Assembly (NCBI GenBank): GCA_905480085.1
Contig: CAJQPD010000313.1
Coordinates: forward strand, 1 to 13,338
Reading direction: 5' to 3'
DNA from: an uncultured Acidimicrobiia bacterium
Lineage (GTDB): Bacteria > Actinomycetota > Acidimicrobiia > Spongiisociales > JAENVV01
DNA length: 13,338 nt
The notes under the pieces were generated by a model. That model ran no database searches and was not told where the DNA came from. It was given only the letters and a program-made list of their open reading frames with translations. How positions within the stretch are numbered: position 1 is the first letter of the stretch; every line of letters begins with the position of its first letter. Positions 1 through 8,659 of the stretch are shown here, piece after piece. Position numbers and translations under genes: made by a program.

Positions 1-2
1 TT

Positions 3-603
3 CGAGTTGATGCCGAGCGGGCCCTGGCCGACGAGCGCGCCGCCACCGCTCGCTATCAGGATCGGGCAGCCATCGCCCAGCGGTTGCACGATTCGGTCCT
101 CCAGACACTTCATGTCATCCGGACCCAAGCCGAGGACCCCCCAGCAGGTGCGCTATGCCGCCAGACGACAGGAACGGGAGTTGCGGCGCACCATCGACGA
201 GTTGAGCTCCCGCCACGTCAACGGCTATCGGGCCGCCCTGCAGGCGATCGGCACCGAGGTCGAGGATCTGTTCCCTTCCGTCGAGGTCGGAGTTGTTGTG
301 AACGTTGACATCGAGGTGGAAAGCCCCGTGTCCGATGCCTTGCCGGTCATTCGCGAAGCGGTGGTCAACGCTGCCAAACATTCGGGCCAGGACAAGATCG
401 ACGTGTACAGCGTGGTCGCAGATGGAAGGCTACGGACCCACGTGCGTGATCGGGGGCCCGGCATCGATCCGGTCACCATCGAGCGCATCCTGCGGGGGTC
501 GGAACGGGCAATGGCCACTCGCCTCGCCAGTGTTGGAGGCACCGTGACGATCTCATCGGATAGTAGCGGCACCGAAGTCACCGTTGAGGTTCCGGTGCTG
601 TGA
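3..603 (+). CDS. NarL-family sensor histidine kinase, 5'-partial and frameshifted
   Basis: Phosphorylates the response regulator encoded directly after it. Reading begins in the frame of base 3, and the phospho-acceptor motif LHDSVLQTL is visible with its His codon at 87-89. The frame is then lost in a run of six C (137-142) and coding continues in the frame of base 1 (PQQVRYAARRQERELR). Removing one C restores one continuous protein. Downstream are the N-box REAVVNAAKHSG, the G-box VRDRGPGI and an ATP-lid/G2 region ending in GTEVTVEVPVL, typical of the HATPase_c domain of HisKA_3-class kinases. The sensor region lies off the left edge, so the signal is unknown. The TGA stop overlaps the GTG start of the regulator gene (GTGA). 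Either an assembly or sequencing error in the homopolymer or a genuine inactivating shift would explain the break. The family call is firm; the intactness of the gene is not. Confidence 0.8.
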   Translation, partial: ELMPSGPWPTSAPPPLAIRIGQPSPSGCTIRSSRHFMSSGPKPRTPQQVRYAARRQERELRRTIDELSSRHVNGYRAALQAIGTEVEDLFPSVEVGVVVNVDIEVESPVSDALPVIREAVVNAAKHSGQDKIDVYSVVADGRLRTHVRDRGPGIDPVTIERILRGSERAMATRLASVGGTVTISSDSSGTEVTVEVPVL

Positions 604-1310
604 GCGGCGACGGAACGGCCCGGGTGTTCGTGGTAGAGGACCATCCGATCGTTCGCAGCGGCCTCGTCAATCTGCTCGGTGCCGGATATGACGTTGTCGG
701 GTCGGCTGACTCGGCCTCGACGGCCATCGAAATGATCATTGATCGATGGCCGGACCTTGTGCTTTTGGACGTGCACTTTTCGGGTGGTGGCGGCGAGGCA
801 GTTATCAGAGCGGTCCGGCAGGTCATCCCCGAGTTGAAGTTCCTGTGTTTCACGGTGTCCCCATCCCGACTTGACGTGGCGAGGATGTTTGACGCCGGGG
901 TCGACGGCTACCTGCTCAAGACCAGTGACGAACAGGAGTTGCTCGACGCCATCGAAGCGACATTGGCCGGGCAGCGCCCGGTATCACGGGAGGTCGCCGG
1001 GTTCATGCTCGACATCGATTCAGACGCTCCCGACGCCGAGGGTCTTGAGAAGCTGACCCGGCGCGAACGCGAAGTCGTTGACCTGATCGCCCGGGGTTAT
1101 ACGTATCGGGAGGCCGCCCTGTCGCTCACGATGGCGGTCAAGACGCTCGAAACTCACATGGCCCATATCTTCGCCAAACTCAACGTCCAAGGTCGACACG
1201 AGATCACCCGGATCGCCTTCGAAACCGGGTTCCTGCGCCCCGATGACCAGATCGACCCCTCCGACGGGGAGGAGCATGATGACGAGGTCGACGGCTCCGG
1301 GGACGAGTAG
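600..1310 (+). CDS. NarL/FixJ-family response regulator
   Basis: DNA-binding partner of the upstream kinase, 236 aa. The receiver domain (about residues 7-125) has the acidic pair E13-D14, phospho-acceptor D57 in LVLLDVHF, T85 and K107 (GYLLKTSD). The LuxR-type HTH (about 150-212) starts at LTRREREVVDLIARG and contains AVKTLETHMAHIFAKL. A short acidic tail (PSDGEEHDDEVDGSGDE) follows the HTH. The GTG start at 600 overlaps the kinase stop, the usual sign of translational coupling. Target genes are not evident from the sequence. A diverged copy of its C-terminal HTH, truncated, sits about 9.7 kb downstream at 10834-10959. Confidence 0.9.
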   Translation: MSGDGTARVFVVEDHPIVRSGLVNLLGAGYDVVGSADSASTAIEMIIDRWPDLVLLDVHFSGGGGEAVIRAVRQVIPELKFLCFTVSPSRLDVARMFDAGVDGYLLKTSDEQELLDAIEATLAGQRPVSREVAGFMLDIDSDAPDAEGLEKLTRREREVVDLIARGYTYREAALSLTMAVKTLETHMAHIFAKLNVQGRHEITRIAFETGFLRPDDQIDPSDGEEHDDEVDGSGDE

Positions 1311-1317
1311 GACGCTC

Positions 1318-1340
1318 CGTGCTCGGTGCCCCGAGCCACG
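1318..1340 (+). terminator. Stem-loop just after the response regulator gene
   Basis: GCTCGG (1321-1326) pairs perfectly with CCGAGC (1331-1336) across a TGCC loop. CGT (1318-1320) and ACG (1338-1340) extend the stem past a single bulged C. It starts 8 bases after the regulator stop. Four T occur only later (1346-1349), so it is either an actinobacterial-type terminator without a proper U-tract or an RNA-protecting hairpin. Confidence 0.45.
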
Positions 1341-1412
1341 CGAGCTTTTGACCGAATGCGGGCTGGAGATAGGCGGGTAGGGGTTCTTCCCCAGGGGGCT
1401 ATCCCTGATAGT

Positions 1413-1428
1413 CCCGGAACGGGTTTTT
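1413..1428 (+). terminator. Short stem-loop with T-tract before the membrane-protein gene
   Basis: CCCG-GAA-CGGG (1413-1423) followed by five T (1424-1428) has the shape of a minimal intrinsic terminator. It ends 15 bases before the next ATG. Just upstream are GGGG-TTCTT-CCCC (1380-1392) and a CTATC/GATAG pair (about 1399-1411). Several alternative hairpins are therefore stacked in the leader of the next gene. This could end the kinase-regulator transcript or act as leader attenuation; the sequence does not decide. Confidence 0.4.
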
Positions 1429-1443
1429 CGAGATGGTGTCCGT

Positions 1444-2559
1444 ATGACGACACATACGGTTACTCAGTTCATTCACCCGCAAGCTATCCAGGCAAAGATC
1501 AAGCTCGCTCCGATCTTTCGCTGGGCACTGATGGCGACTTCGATCGTTTTCATGGCCCAGCTGGTCCGCGAGGGATGGGGCGACATCACCGAGGCCGTGC
1601 GGATGCTGGCCACCACCAAAGCGAACTACGTCCTCGCTGCGGTGGCGCTCGAAGTTGTGTGGACCTGGTGCCTGGCCCAGGTGTACCGCAGCGCGTTGAT
1701 TGCGATGGGTGGCCAGGTCCGCAACTTCGATGCCGTGCGGGTGTCGATGGGAGCATTCACGCTGAGTCGGATCCTGCCTGGTGGGGGAGCGGTCGGCAGC
1801 GTGTTCGCCGCCCGCGAGTTGATGGCCCTCGGCAACCGGGGAACTGTCACCATTTCGTCGATGATCATCTCCTGGTGGGTTTCGATGACCACTCTCAGTT
1901 CCATCGTGTTGGCCGGCGTGACCGCCGCAGTTGCTTCTGATCTCATTGAGCCTTCCTACCTGATTCCTCCCGCTGCCGCTCTCGGCGCCATGATCGCCCT
2001 CGGGTTTGGCTTTGTCGTTGCGATTCGTCGCCCCAAGGCCCGGGTTCGTATGGAAGCCCTGTTCGCCAAGTTGCTCGGCAAGCAAGGCCTGACCGGATCG
2101 GCCGACTCTTCGCTCGATGAACTCGAAGTTGCGGTCGCCGGATTGCGGGGCGGACGCCGCCTGGGTGTCGTGTCCTGGTGGGCCGGAGCCGCCTGGACGT
2201 TCGACGCCGCCGCCCTGTGGGTCATCTTCCGGGCGTTCGGTCAGAACCTCCCCTTCGGGGCCATGCTGGTCGGGTACGGTCTCGCCAACTTGCTCCAGGC
2301 ACTTCCCGAACTGACCCCCGGCTGGTTGGGCGTTCTCGGAACGATCATGGCAGTCACCTACACGGCCTTCGGCGTGCCAGCCGGAGTGGCCGTGGTAGCG
2401 GTGCTGTCCTACCGCCTTCTGTCGTACTGGCTGCCAGTGGCGGCCGGTCTGCCCTCAGCGATCGGGATCCTTCGACGCAGTGGGCGTCGAGTTCCCGCCG
2501 CAGTCGGAGCTGAAATGAGTAGGGGAATCGGTCGCCCGGTCAGTGATCTAGCGGTCTAA
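1444..2559 (+). CDS. LPG-synthase-TM / UPF0104-family integral membrane protein
   Basis: A 371-aa polytopic inner-membrane protein. The pattern matches the lysylphosphatidylglycerol synthase transmembrane family (PF03706; the flippase half of MprF and free-standing relatives). It has an amphipathic N-terminus, a first helix with a REGWGD-type turn, the re-entrant-like segment LSRILPGGGAVGSVFAARELMA, and a C-terminal half with PELTPGWLGVLGTIMAVTY. Members lacking the soluble synthase domain, as here, are thought to move lipids or polyprenyl-linked molecules, but substrates are rarely known. ATG 1444 is chosen because a GAGATGG sequence lies about 6 bases upstream and no in-frame family-like sequence precedes it. 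Its stop overlaps by three bases the stop of the convergent regulator gene. No partner synthase gene is visible, so the substrate is left open. Confidence 0.75.
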   Translation: MTTHTVTQFIHPQAIQAKIKLAPIFRWALMATSIVFMAQLVREGWGDITEAVRMLATTKANYVLAAVALEVVWTWCLAQVYRSALIAMGGQVRNFDAVRVSMGAFTLSRILPGGGAVGSVFAARELMALGNRGTVTISSMIISWWVSMTTLSSIVLAGVTAAVASDLIEPSYLIPPAAALGAMIALGFGFVVAIRRPKARVRMEALFAKLLGKQGLTGSADSSLDELEVAVAGLRGGRRLGVVSWWAGAAWTFDAAALWVIFRAFGQNLPFGAMLVGYGLANLLQALPELTPGWLGVLGTIMAVTYTAFGVPAGVAVVAVLSYRLLSYWLPVAAGLPSAIGILRRSGRRVPAAVGAEMSRGIGRPVSDLAV

Positions 2560-2831
2560 CGGTGGAGCAGGTCGAGAAGATCCTCGACCACGACGTGGGT
2601 CTCGAGTGGGTGTCGGAGAGGCACGCCCTCTGTCAGTTCGTAGTGGTTGCGCCGCCCCACCCGCTCATGGCGAAGATAACCGGCATCTTCCAGTTCGACG
2701 ATAATCCGCTGGGTCGCTCGTTCGGTAATACCGACCTGGGCGGCGATGTCGCGAGTCCGAACGTCGGGATTCTCGGAGACGCAGAACAGCACGTGCGCGT
2801 GGTTGGTCAGGAAGGTCCATGAACTACTCAC
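2556..2831 (-). CDS. Small winged-helix (MarR-like) transcriptional regulator
   Basis: A 91-aa cytoplasmic DNA-binding protein, essentially only a wHTH domain. The helix-turn-helix is about residues 24-50 (TRDIAAQVGITERATQRIIVE), followed by the wing (YLRHERVGRRNHYELTE, about 52-68) and a C-terminal helix (VVEDLLDLLHR) likely used for dimerisation. The start is GTG at 2831, supported by GGGAGGAG on the minus strand a few bases upstream. It is divergent from mrpA with 107 bp between starts, the classic arrangement for a local regulator controlling itself and the neighbouring operon. A TATGAT -10-like box for this gene lies inside the left arm of an inverted repeat at 2901-2940. No ligand-binding domain is visible, so the signal is unknown. 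The family is recognised; the mrp target is an inference from position. Confidence 0.8.
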   Translation of the reverse strand: MSSSWTFLTNHAHVLFCVSENPDVRTRDIAAQVGITERATQRIIVELEDAGYLRHERVGRRNHYELTEGVPLRHPLETHVVVEDLLDLLHR

Positions 2832-2900
2832 GACGGCCTCTCCTCCCGGGCATGGCGGATTCCTGGCTGTTGGGCTGTCCCGTCATCGTCCAGTCAGTTT

Positions 2901-2906
2901 ATCATA
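2901..2906 (-). promoter_or_regulatory. -10-like box for the wHTH regulator gene
   Basis: On the minus strand this reads TATGAT, one base from the sigma-70 consensus TATAAT. It would start transcription near 2894 and give a leader of about 60 nt before GTG 2831. No convincing -35 hexamer is present. Confidence 0.4.
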
Positions 2907-2922
2907 CGTTATGAATATCGTG

Positions 2923-2928
2923 TATTGT
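2923..2928 (+). promoter_or_regulatory. -10-like box for the mrp operon (leaderless start likely)
   Basis: TATTGT fits the actinobacterial TANNNT pattern and would place the transcript start within a few bases of ATG 2939. There is no Shine-Dalgarno sequence before that ATG, and an in-frame TAG at 2930-2932 excludes a longer N-terminus. Together these suggest a leaderless or nearly leaderless mRNA. Confidence 0.4.
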
Positions 2929-2938
2929 ATAGCGTACG

Positions 2939-5236
2939 ATGTTCCTGGTTCTCATCATTCATGCTGCCCTCGCCCTGGCAGTCGTCGCGACCCGATCTCG
3001 CCTGGGGAGGTCCGCCTTTGCTCTGGGGGCCCTTGGTCCGCTTTCGCTTCTCGTTTGGCTGACCACCAAATCGCGCTCAATCGTGGACGGGATCGCCCAC
3101 CGCGAATCGATCGAGTGGGTACCGAGCCTCGATCTGGTACTCGACCTGCGGGTGGACGCCTATGCCTTGGTGTTCCTGTATGTGATCGCCGTGGCCGGGA
3201 TTTGCATCTTTCTTTATGCGGCGCGCTATTTCGGATCAGACCCAAAAGTTGGAACCTTTGCCGGGACGATGGTCCTTTTTGGCGGGGCCATGGTGGGGTT
3301 GGTCGCCGCCGATCATCTACTTGCCATGTTCCTGTTCTGGGAACTGACCACCATCACGTCCTACCTGCTCATCGGGTACTCCGATCACCAGGAATCCGCC
3401 AGGTCGGCGGCGCTGCACGCGGCCTTGGTGACCGGTGGGGGAGGTCTGGCGTTGCTGGCCGGGATGGTCATGATCGGCACGGAGGCCGGCACCTTCACGA
3501 TCTCCGAAATTCTCGCCAACCCGCCCTCGCAGTCGGCTGCGATGGGGGTCGCCTGGGCGCTGGTCCTGATCGGGGCAGTCACGAAATCGGCCCAGTTCCC
3601 ATTCCACGGCTGGCTGCCCGGCGCCATGGCCGCACCCACTCCGGCTAGCGCCTACCTCCATTCCGCCACCATGGTCAAGGCTGGCATATTTCTGGTTGGA
3701 CGGGTGGCACCGGCGGCGCTGGTGGCGGCCGCGTGGTGGCAACCGACCGTGCTCAGCATCGGGTTCGTCACCATGGTCATCGGCGGCTGGCAGGCCCTGC
3801 GCCAGAACGACCTCAAACTGCTCCTCGCCTACGGGACCGTCTCCCAGCTCGGCTTCTTGTTCCTGCTGGTGGGTTCTGGAGAAGCCAAGCTGCTCTACGG
3901 TGGGCTGGCGCTCCTGGTCGCTCATGCGCTCTTCAAAGCGACCCTATTCATGGTGGTGGGAACCATCGATCACGAGGCCGGGACCCGGGACCTACGGCGA
4001 CTCTCTGGCTTGCGCACGTCGCTCCCGGCCGTCTTCTGGGTGGCAGTCGTGGCGGCCGCCTCGATGGCAGCGATTCCGCTCACCTTCGGTTTCGTCGCCA
4101 AAGAGGCGGCGTTCGACGGTCTGGTGAAGTCCGGCGTCGGCCTGATTGCGCTGGCTTCGTTCACCTCGATCCTTACCGTTGCGTACACGGGCCGCTTCCT
4201 GATCGGTGCTTTCGGCGGTCATCATCCCGGCCACGAGCCGGCAACCCCCGTGGGCCCGGCGCCACGGAACTCCCTTGTCTGGGCACCGGTAGTCCTGGCC
4301 GCAGTGGCAGCAGTGATCGGGTTGGTACCCGGTCTGGTGGCGCCTACCTTCGATGCCGCCGTGGAGGCCGCCTCGGGGGCGGCAAAGGCCGGGAAGCTGG
4401 TGGTGTGGCCCGGTCTGGTCCCGGCGCTCGGCTGGTCGATGGTCTCTCTGGTGATCGGTGCGACACTCGTTTGGCAAAACGCCCTGGTCCAGCGGGCCAC
4501 TGACGTTGTGGGCACCGTGTCGCGGCGCCTCCCTTCCGCCGATGGGGCGTTCCGGCGTGGCGTGGCAGGCCTCCTTTCGTTCGCCGATCGGTCGAGTGGC
4601 TTGATCCAAAGTGGGTCGCTGCCCCGTTACATCGCCATCATCCTGCTGGTGGCCGTCATCGTCCCGGCCACCGCACTTTTTCGCAGTGGCATCTCTGGCG
4701 GTTCGCTACCGGTGGGCGGGCTACTCGAAGCCATCTTGGGACTGCTGATCGTGGGGGCGGCGGCTACGTTGCTGTTCACGACCCGACGGTTTGCGGCTGT
4801 CTTGCTCTTGGGCGGAGTCGGCTATGGCGTCGCTGGCTTGTTCGCCGTGTTCGGGGGACCGGACCTTTCGCTCACCCAGCTGCTCGTCGAGACGCTGGTG
4901 GTCGCCCTGTTCGCTCTGGTGCTGCGCCGCATGCCCGCCGTGTTCACGCCCGCTCGGTTCGAGAGGACAATGCGGATCGTGGTGGCGGTGGCAGTGGCGG
5001 GTTTTGTGTTCCTTGGAGGATTGGTGGCGTTCTCGGCCCGCCAGGCAGCCCCCGTCTCGGACCGGTATGTGGAGATGGCGGTGCCCGAGGCGCAGGGAGC
5101 CAACGTGGTCAACGTCATCCTGGTCGACTTCCGCGGCTTCGACACCCTCGGCGAGATCACCGTGCTGGCCATCGCCACCCTGGGCGTCTCGGGCCTGGTC
5201 CTGCCGATCCTGCGCACCAGGAGAGATTCGCCATGA
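2939..5236 (+). CDS. mrpA: Mrp antiporter subunit A
   Basis: Largest membrane subunit of the multisubunit Na+(K+)/H+ antiporter, 765 aa, the usual length for MrpA. Residues about 65-420 form the proton-antiporter domain related to complex I NuoL. Visible hallmarks are E135 in FWELTTITSYLLIGY, K216 in VTKSAQFPFHGWLP, H223, and K247 in HSATMVKAG. The C-terminal region holds the MrpA-specific segment GPDLSLTQLLVETLVVALF (DUF4040-type) and ends with FRGFDTLGEITVLAIATLGV, the part that packs against MrpB. ATG 2939 is the only usable start, since an in-frame stop lies at 2930-2932. It has no ribosome binding site and is probably translated leaderless. First gene of the operon; its TGA overlaps mrpB (ATGA). 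Possible repression by the divergent wHTH protein is inferred. Confidence 0.95.
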   Translation: MFLVLIIHAALALAVVATRSRLGRSAFALGALGPLSLLVWLTTKSRSIVDGIAHRESIEWVPSLDLVLDLRVDAYALVFLYVIAVAGICIFLYAARYFGSDPKVGTFAGTMVLFGGAMVGLVAADHLLAMFLFWELTTITSYLLIGYSDHQESARSAALHAALVTGGGGLALLAGMVMIGTEAGTFTISEILANPPSQSAAMGVAWALVLIGAVTKSAQFPFHGWLPGAMAAPTPASAYLHSATMVKAGIFLVGRVAPAALVAAAWWQPTVLSIGFVTMVIGGWQALRQNDLKLLLAYGTVSQLGFLFLLVGSGEAKLLYGGLALLVAHALFKATLFMVVGTIDHEAGTRDLRRLSGLRTSLPAVFWVAVVAAASMAAIPLTFGFVAKEAAFDGLVKSGVGLIALASFTSILTVAYTGRFLIGAFGGHHPGHEPATPVGPAPRNSLVWAPVVLAAVAAVIGLVPGLVAPTFDAAVEAASGAAKAGKLVVWPGLVPALGWSMVSLVIGATLVWQNALVQRATDVVGTVSRRLPSADGAFRRGVAGLLSFADRSSGLIQSGSLPRYIAIILLVAVIVPATALFRSGISGGSLPVGGLLEAILGLLIVGAAATLLFTTRRFAAVLLLGGVGYGVAGLFAVFGGPDLSLTQLLVETLVVALFALVLRRMPAVFTPARFERTMRIVVAVAVAGFVFLGGLVAFSARQAAPVSDRYVEMAVPEAQGANVVNVILVDFRGFDTLGEITVLAIATLGVSGLVLPILRTRRDSP

Positions 5237-5679
5237 ACCGTAGGCCCTCTCCCATCCTCGAGCATGGCGTCGTTTCGGCGGCCGGACCGATGCTCGTATT
5301 CTCGCTATACCTTCTTGCAGCGGGCCACAACCAGCCGGGCGGCGGGTTCGCCGGCGGACTGGTGGCAGGTGTCACCGTGGTTCTGGCGTGGGCGGCGGGT
5401 GGACCCGACACGGTGCGCCGGATCGTCCCGGTTCGCTCTTCGGTTCTGCTCGGACTTGGGCTGGTCATCGCCACCCTGACCGGGTTCGTTTCGTTGGTTG
5501 CCGGGGGCGCATTCTTGGAGTCGGGCTACCTGGAGCGAACCCTTCCGCTGATCGGGACCGTGAAGTTGGTGTCGCCGCTCGGCTTCGACATCGGCGTCTA
5601 CCTCGTGGTGGTGGGCATGTCCCTCGGGTTGGTCCGGGCCCTCGGCGGCGAGCCCCCCGAAGAGGAGGTCGGCTCTTGA
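5233..5679 (+). CDS. mrpB: Mrp antiporter subunit B
   Basis: A 148-aa membrane subunit with the MnhB-domain signature. It has an N-terminal helix (GPMLVFSLYLLAAGHNQPGGGFAGGLVAG, in parts), the conserved GHNQPGGGFAGG turn, and later KLVSPLGFDIGVYLVVVGM. Four helices are expected. MrpB completes the MrpA-side channel module and is needed for assembly of the full complex. The start at 5233 has AGGAGAG at 5219-5225 and overlaps the mrpA stop by four bases. Length and motifs are ordinary for the family. Its TGA is overlapped by the TTG start of mrpC. Confidence 0.95.
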   Translation: MNRRPSPILEHGVVSAAGPMLVFSLYLLAAGHNQPGGGFAGGLVAGVTVVLAWAAGGPDTVRRIVPVRSSVLLGLGLVIATLTGFVSLVAGGAFLESGYLERTLPLIGTVKLVSPLGFDIGVYLVVVGMSLGLVRALGGEPPEEEVGS

Positions 5680-6076
5680 GTCTCATTTCGCTGGCGGTGG
5701 CCGCCATCCTGTTCGGGGTCGGCACCTACTTGATTCTCCAACGAGCTCTGTCTCGCATCATTATCGGACTGGGCCTGGTGTCCCATGGCGCCAACCTGCT
5801 CATCGTCATCGGTGGCGGTTTTGGCGGAGTGCCTCCCATTCTTTCCGAGGGCGTTGACCCGGCCACCGTGGCAGACCCCCTCCCTCAGGCGATGGTCCTT
5901 ACCGCCATCGTCATCACGTTCGGCGTCACCGCCCTGCTGCTGGCCCTGGCGTTGCGGAGCTACCTGCTGACCGGAACCGACGAGGTGGAAGACGACCCCG
6001 AGGATCGGCGGGTGGCCCGCGAGGTGCACCCGGTCGTCGAGCCGGATCCCGACGAGGACATGCACGAGGTGGTGGC

Positions 6077-6080
<4 letters not shown>
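5676..6080 (+). CDS. mrpC: Mrp antiporter subunit C (TTG start)
   Basis: A 134-aa, three-helix subunit homologous to NuoK of complex I. Visible hallmarks are GLGLVSHGANLLIVIGG (second helix) and DPLPQAMVLTAIVITFGVTALLLAL (third helix). The TTG at 5676 is chosen because GAGGAGG lies at 5662-5668 with seven bases of spacing, and the overlap TTGA with the mrpB stop gives the compact protein expected. Longer in-frame extensions run back through mrpB in another frame and are not family-like. Residues about 100-134 form a hydrophilic, acidic tail (TDEVEDDPEDRR, then DPDEDMHEVV) longer than the minimal NuoK-like core. Its stop overlaps the mrpD start (ATGA). Confidence 0.92.
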
Positions 6081-7543
<1,463 letters not shown>

Positions 7544-7544
7544 C

Positions 7545-7808
7545 ATGGACCTTGTGGTGACCGTGATCCAGGCGACGCTCGGTGTGGCCGCGCTCCTCGC
7601 CGTGATCCGTGCGGTTCGGGGCCCGAACCTGGCGGACCGGATCGTGGCCCTCGACCTGGTGCTGTTGTTGCTGGCCGGGGGGATCGCCGCCGAGGGCGCC
7701 CGGACCGGCCAGGCCACGTTCTTACCTGTGGTTGTGGCGGTGGCCCTAGTCGCCACCGCCGGTTCCCTACTGGTGGCGCGTTTCATCGAGTGGAGGGACA
7801 CCCCATGA
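7545..7808 (+). CDS. mrpF: Mrp antiporter subunit F
   Basis: An 87-aa protein with three predicted helices and the MrpF/PhaF hallmark RGPNLADRIVALD, including the conserved Asp, followed by a hydrophobic stretch LVLLLLAGGIAAEGA. ATG 7545 is preferred over earlier in-frame starts because GGGAGGGGG lies directly upstream (7531-7539) and family alignment begins here. Longer versions would overlap mrpD by about 80 bases. One base separates it from the mrpD stop, and its own stop overlaps the next ATG (ATGA). MrpF packs in the small-subunit region of the complex with MrpE and MrpG. Confidence 0.93.
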   Translation: MDLVVTVIQATLGVAALLAVIRAVRGPNLADRIVALDLVLLLLAGGIAAEGARTGQATFLPVVVAVALVATAGSLLVARFIEWRDTP

Positions 7809-8659
7809 CCCCCGTAGCTGTTTTAGGAACGGTCCTTATGGGGGCTGGCACGGTCTTTTCGCTCCTGGCGGCGTGGGGCATCCTCGACTTTCCGTCTCCT
7901 CTGGCCCGGATGCACGCCGCCACCAAGTCGGCGTCACTGGGGCTGGCCCTGTTGGCGATCGGAGCCGGAGCAGCGGCGGAGTCTTGGGCACTAACCGGAG
8001 TGGGGTTCCTCGTTGCCGTATTCATGTTCGTCACCGCGCCGATCACCGGACACATGGTGGGTCGCGCCGCCTACCTGGCAGGCCAGGTAGACACCCTGGT
8101 CCACGACGATCTGGCCGGGGTGGATTCCGAGCCGCTGCGGATCGGGCGGCCAGAGCGATCGGTCCGCCGGCCACTCCGTTGGGCCGCCCTGGTCTTGATC
8201 TGGATGATCCTGTGGCGCGACCTGGCGTTCGGGACGTTGATCGGCGGCATGTTGGTTGCCACGCTCATCGAAGGACTTCGCAAAAGCTTCGCCGACGACA
8301 CGAAGGCGAGCCTGGCCGGGCTGGTCATCTTCCTGGTGCGGTACGCCGGGATGGTGGTCGTGTCGAACCTGCGGGTGGCCTGGGAGGTGATTACACCTCG
8401 CAACGAACGGATCCGTGAGGCGATTGTTGCGGTGCCCCTCCAGGTGGGCTCGCTCAATGCCGCGCTCCTGGTGGCGAACGCCGTCTCGTTCACCCCCGGA
8501 AGCCTGGCCGTGGAACTCACCGAGGAGCCGACCACCCTGTATGTCCATGTGCTCCACTTCTCGACGGTCGACGAGGTGCGCGAGACAGTGAGAAGTCTGG
8601 AACGGCTAGCCGCCAGGGTGTACCCCGATCGGACCGGCGAGGCAGTCGGGAACGGGTGA
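7805..8659 (+). CDS. Fused Mrp subunits G and E in one polypeptide (MrpG-MrpE)
   Basis: A 284-aa protein carrying two Mrp subunits that are normally separate genes. Residues 1 to about 100 are MrpG, with three helices and the signature DFPSPLARMHAATKSASLG. Residues about 101-122 form a charged linker (SEPLRIGRPERSVRR). Residues about 123-272 are MrpE, with helices LRWAALVLIWMILW and FGTLIGGMLVATLIEGL, then NAVSFTPGSLAVELTEEPTTLYVHVL, the MrpE cytoplasmic signature. The ATG at 7805 overlaps the mrpF stop and has GGAGGG about eight bases upstream. An in-frame GTG at 7790 would add only five residues. The reading frame is continuous with no sign of an error at the junction. Gene order is therefore A-B-C-D-F-(G+E) instead of A-B-C-D-E-F-G. 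Last gene of the operon, followed by 84 bases to the convergent gene. Confidence 0.92.
   Translation: MTPVAVLGTVLMGAGTVFSLLAAWGILDFPSPLARMHAATKSASLGLALLAIGAGAAAESWALTGVGFLVAVFMFVTAPITGHMVGRAAYLAGQVDTLVHDDLAGVDSEPLRIGRPERSVRRPLRWAALVLIWMILWRDLAFGTLIGGMLVATLIEGLRKSFADDTKASLAGLVIFLVRYAGMVVVSNLRVAWEVITPRNERIREAIVAVPLQVGSLNAALLVANAVSFTPGSLAVELTEEPTTLYVHVLHFSTVDEVRETVRSLERLAARVYPDRTGEAVGNG

Larger units (their letters stand above)
2901..2940. promoter_or_regulatory. Imperfect inverted repeat in the divergent regulator-mrpA promoter region
   Basis: ATCATACG (2901-2908) and CGTACGAT (2933-2940) are inverted copies with one mismatch, enclosing an AT-rich core (ATACGTTATGAATATC region) unlike the GC-rich surroundings. 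The left arm covers the regulator gene's -10-like box and the right arm abuts the mrpA start codon. A protein bound here would touch both promoters. Assignment to the 91-aa regulator is an inference. Confidence 0.4.

Noticed and set aside
132..151. Programmed frameshift in the sensor kinase
   Set aside because: Nothing beyond a C-run supports recoding (no clear stimulatory stem or conserved family precedent), so an error or mutation is simpler.
1399..2085. Long minus-strand frame (228 codons) opposite the UPF0104-type gene
   Set aside because: Exact shadow of a gene with clear membrane-protein features on the plus strand. The translation is rich in His, Arg and Gly with no hydrophobic core.
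5388..5675. N-terminal extension of mrpC reaching back through mrpB
   Set aside because: The extra residues are Arg/Gly-rich shadow sequence. The TTG at 5676 with GAGGAGG upstream gives the family's normal length.
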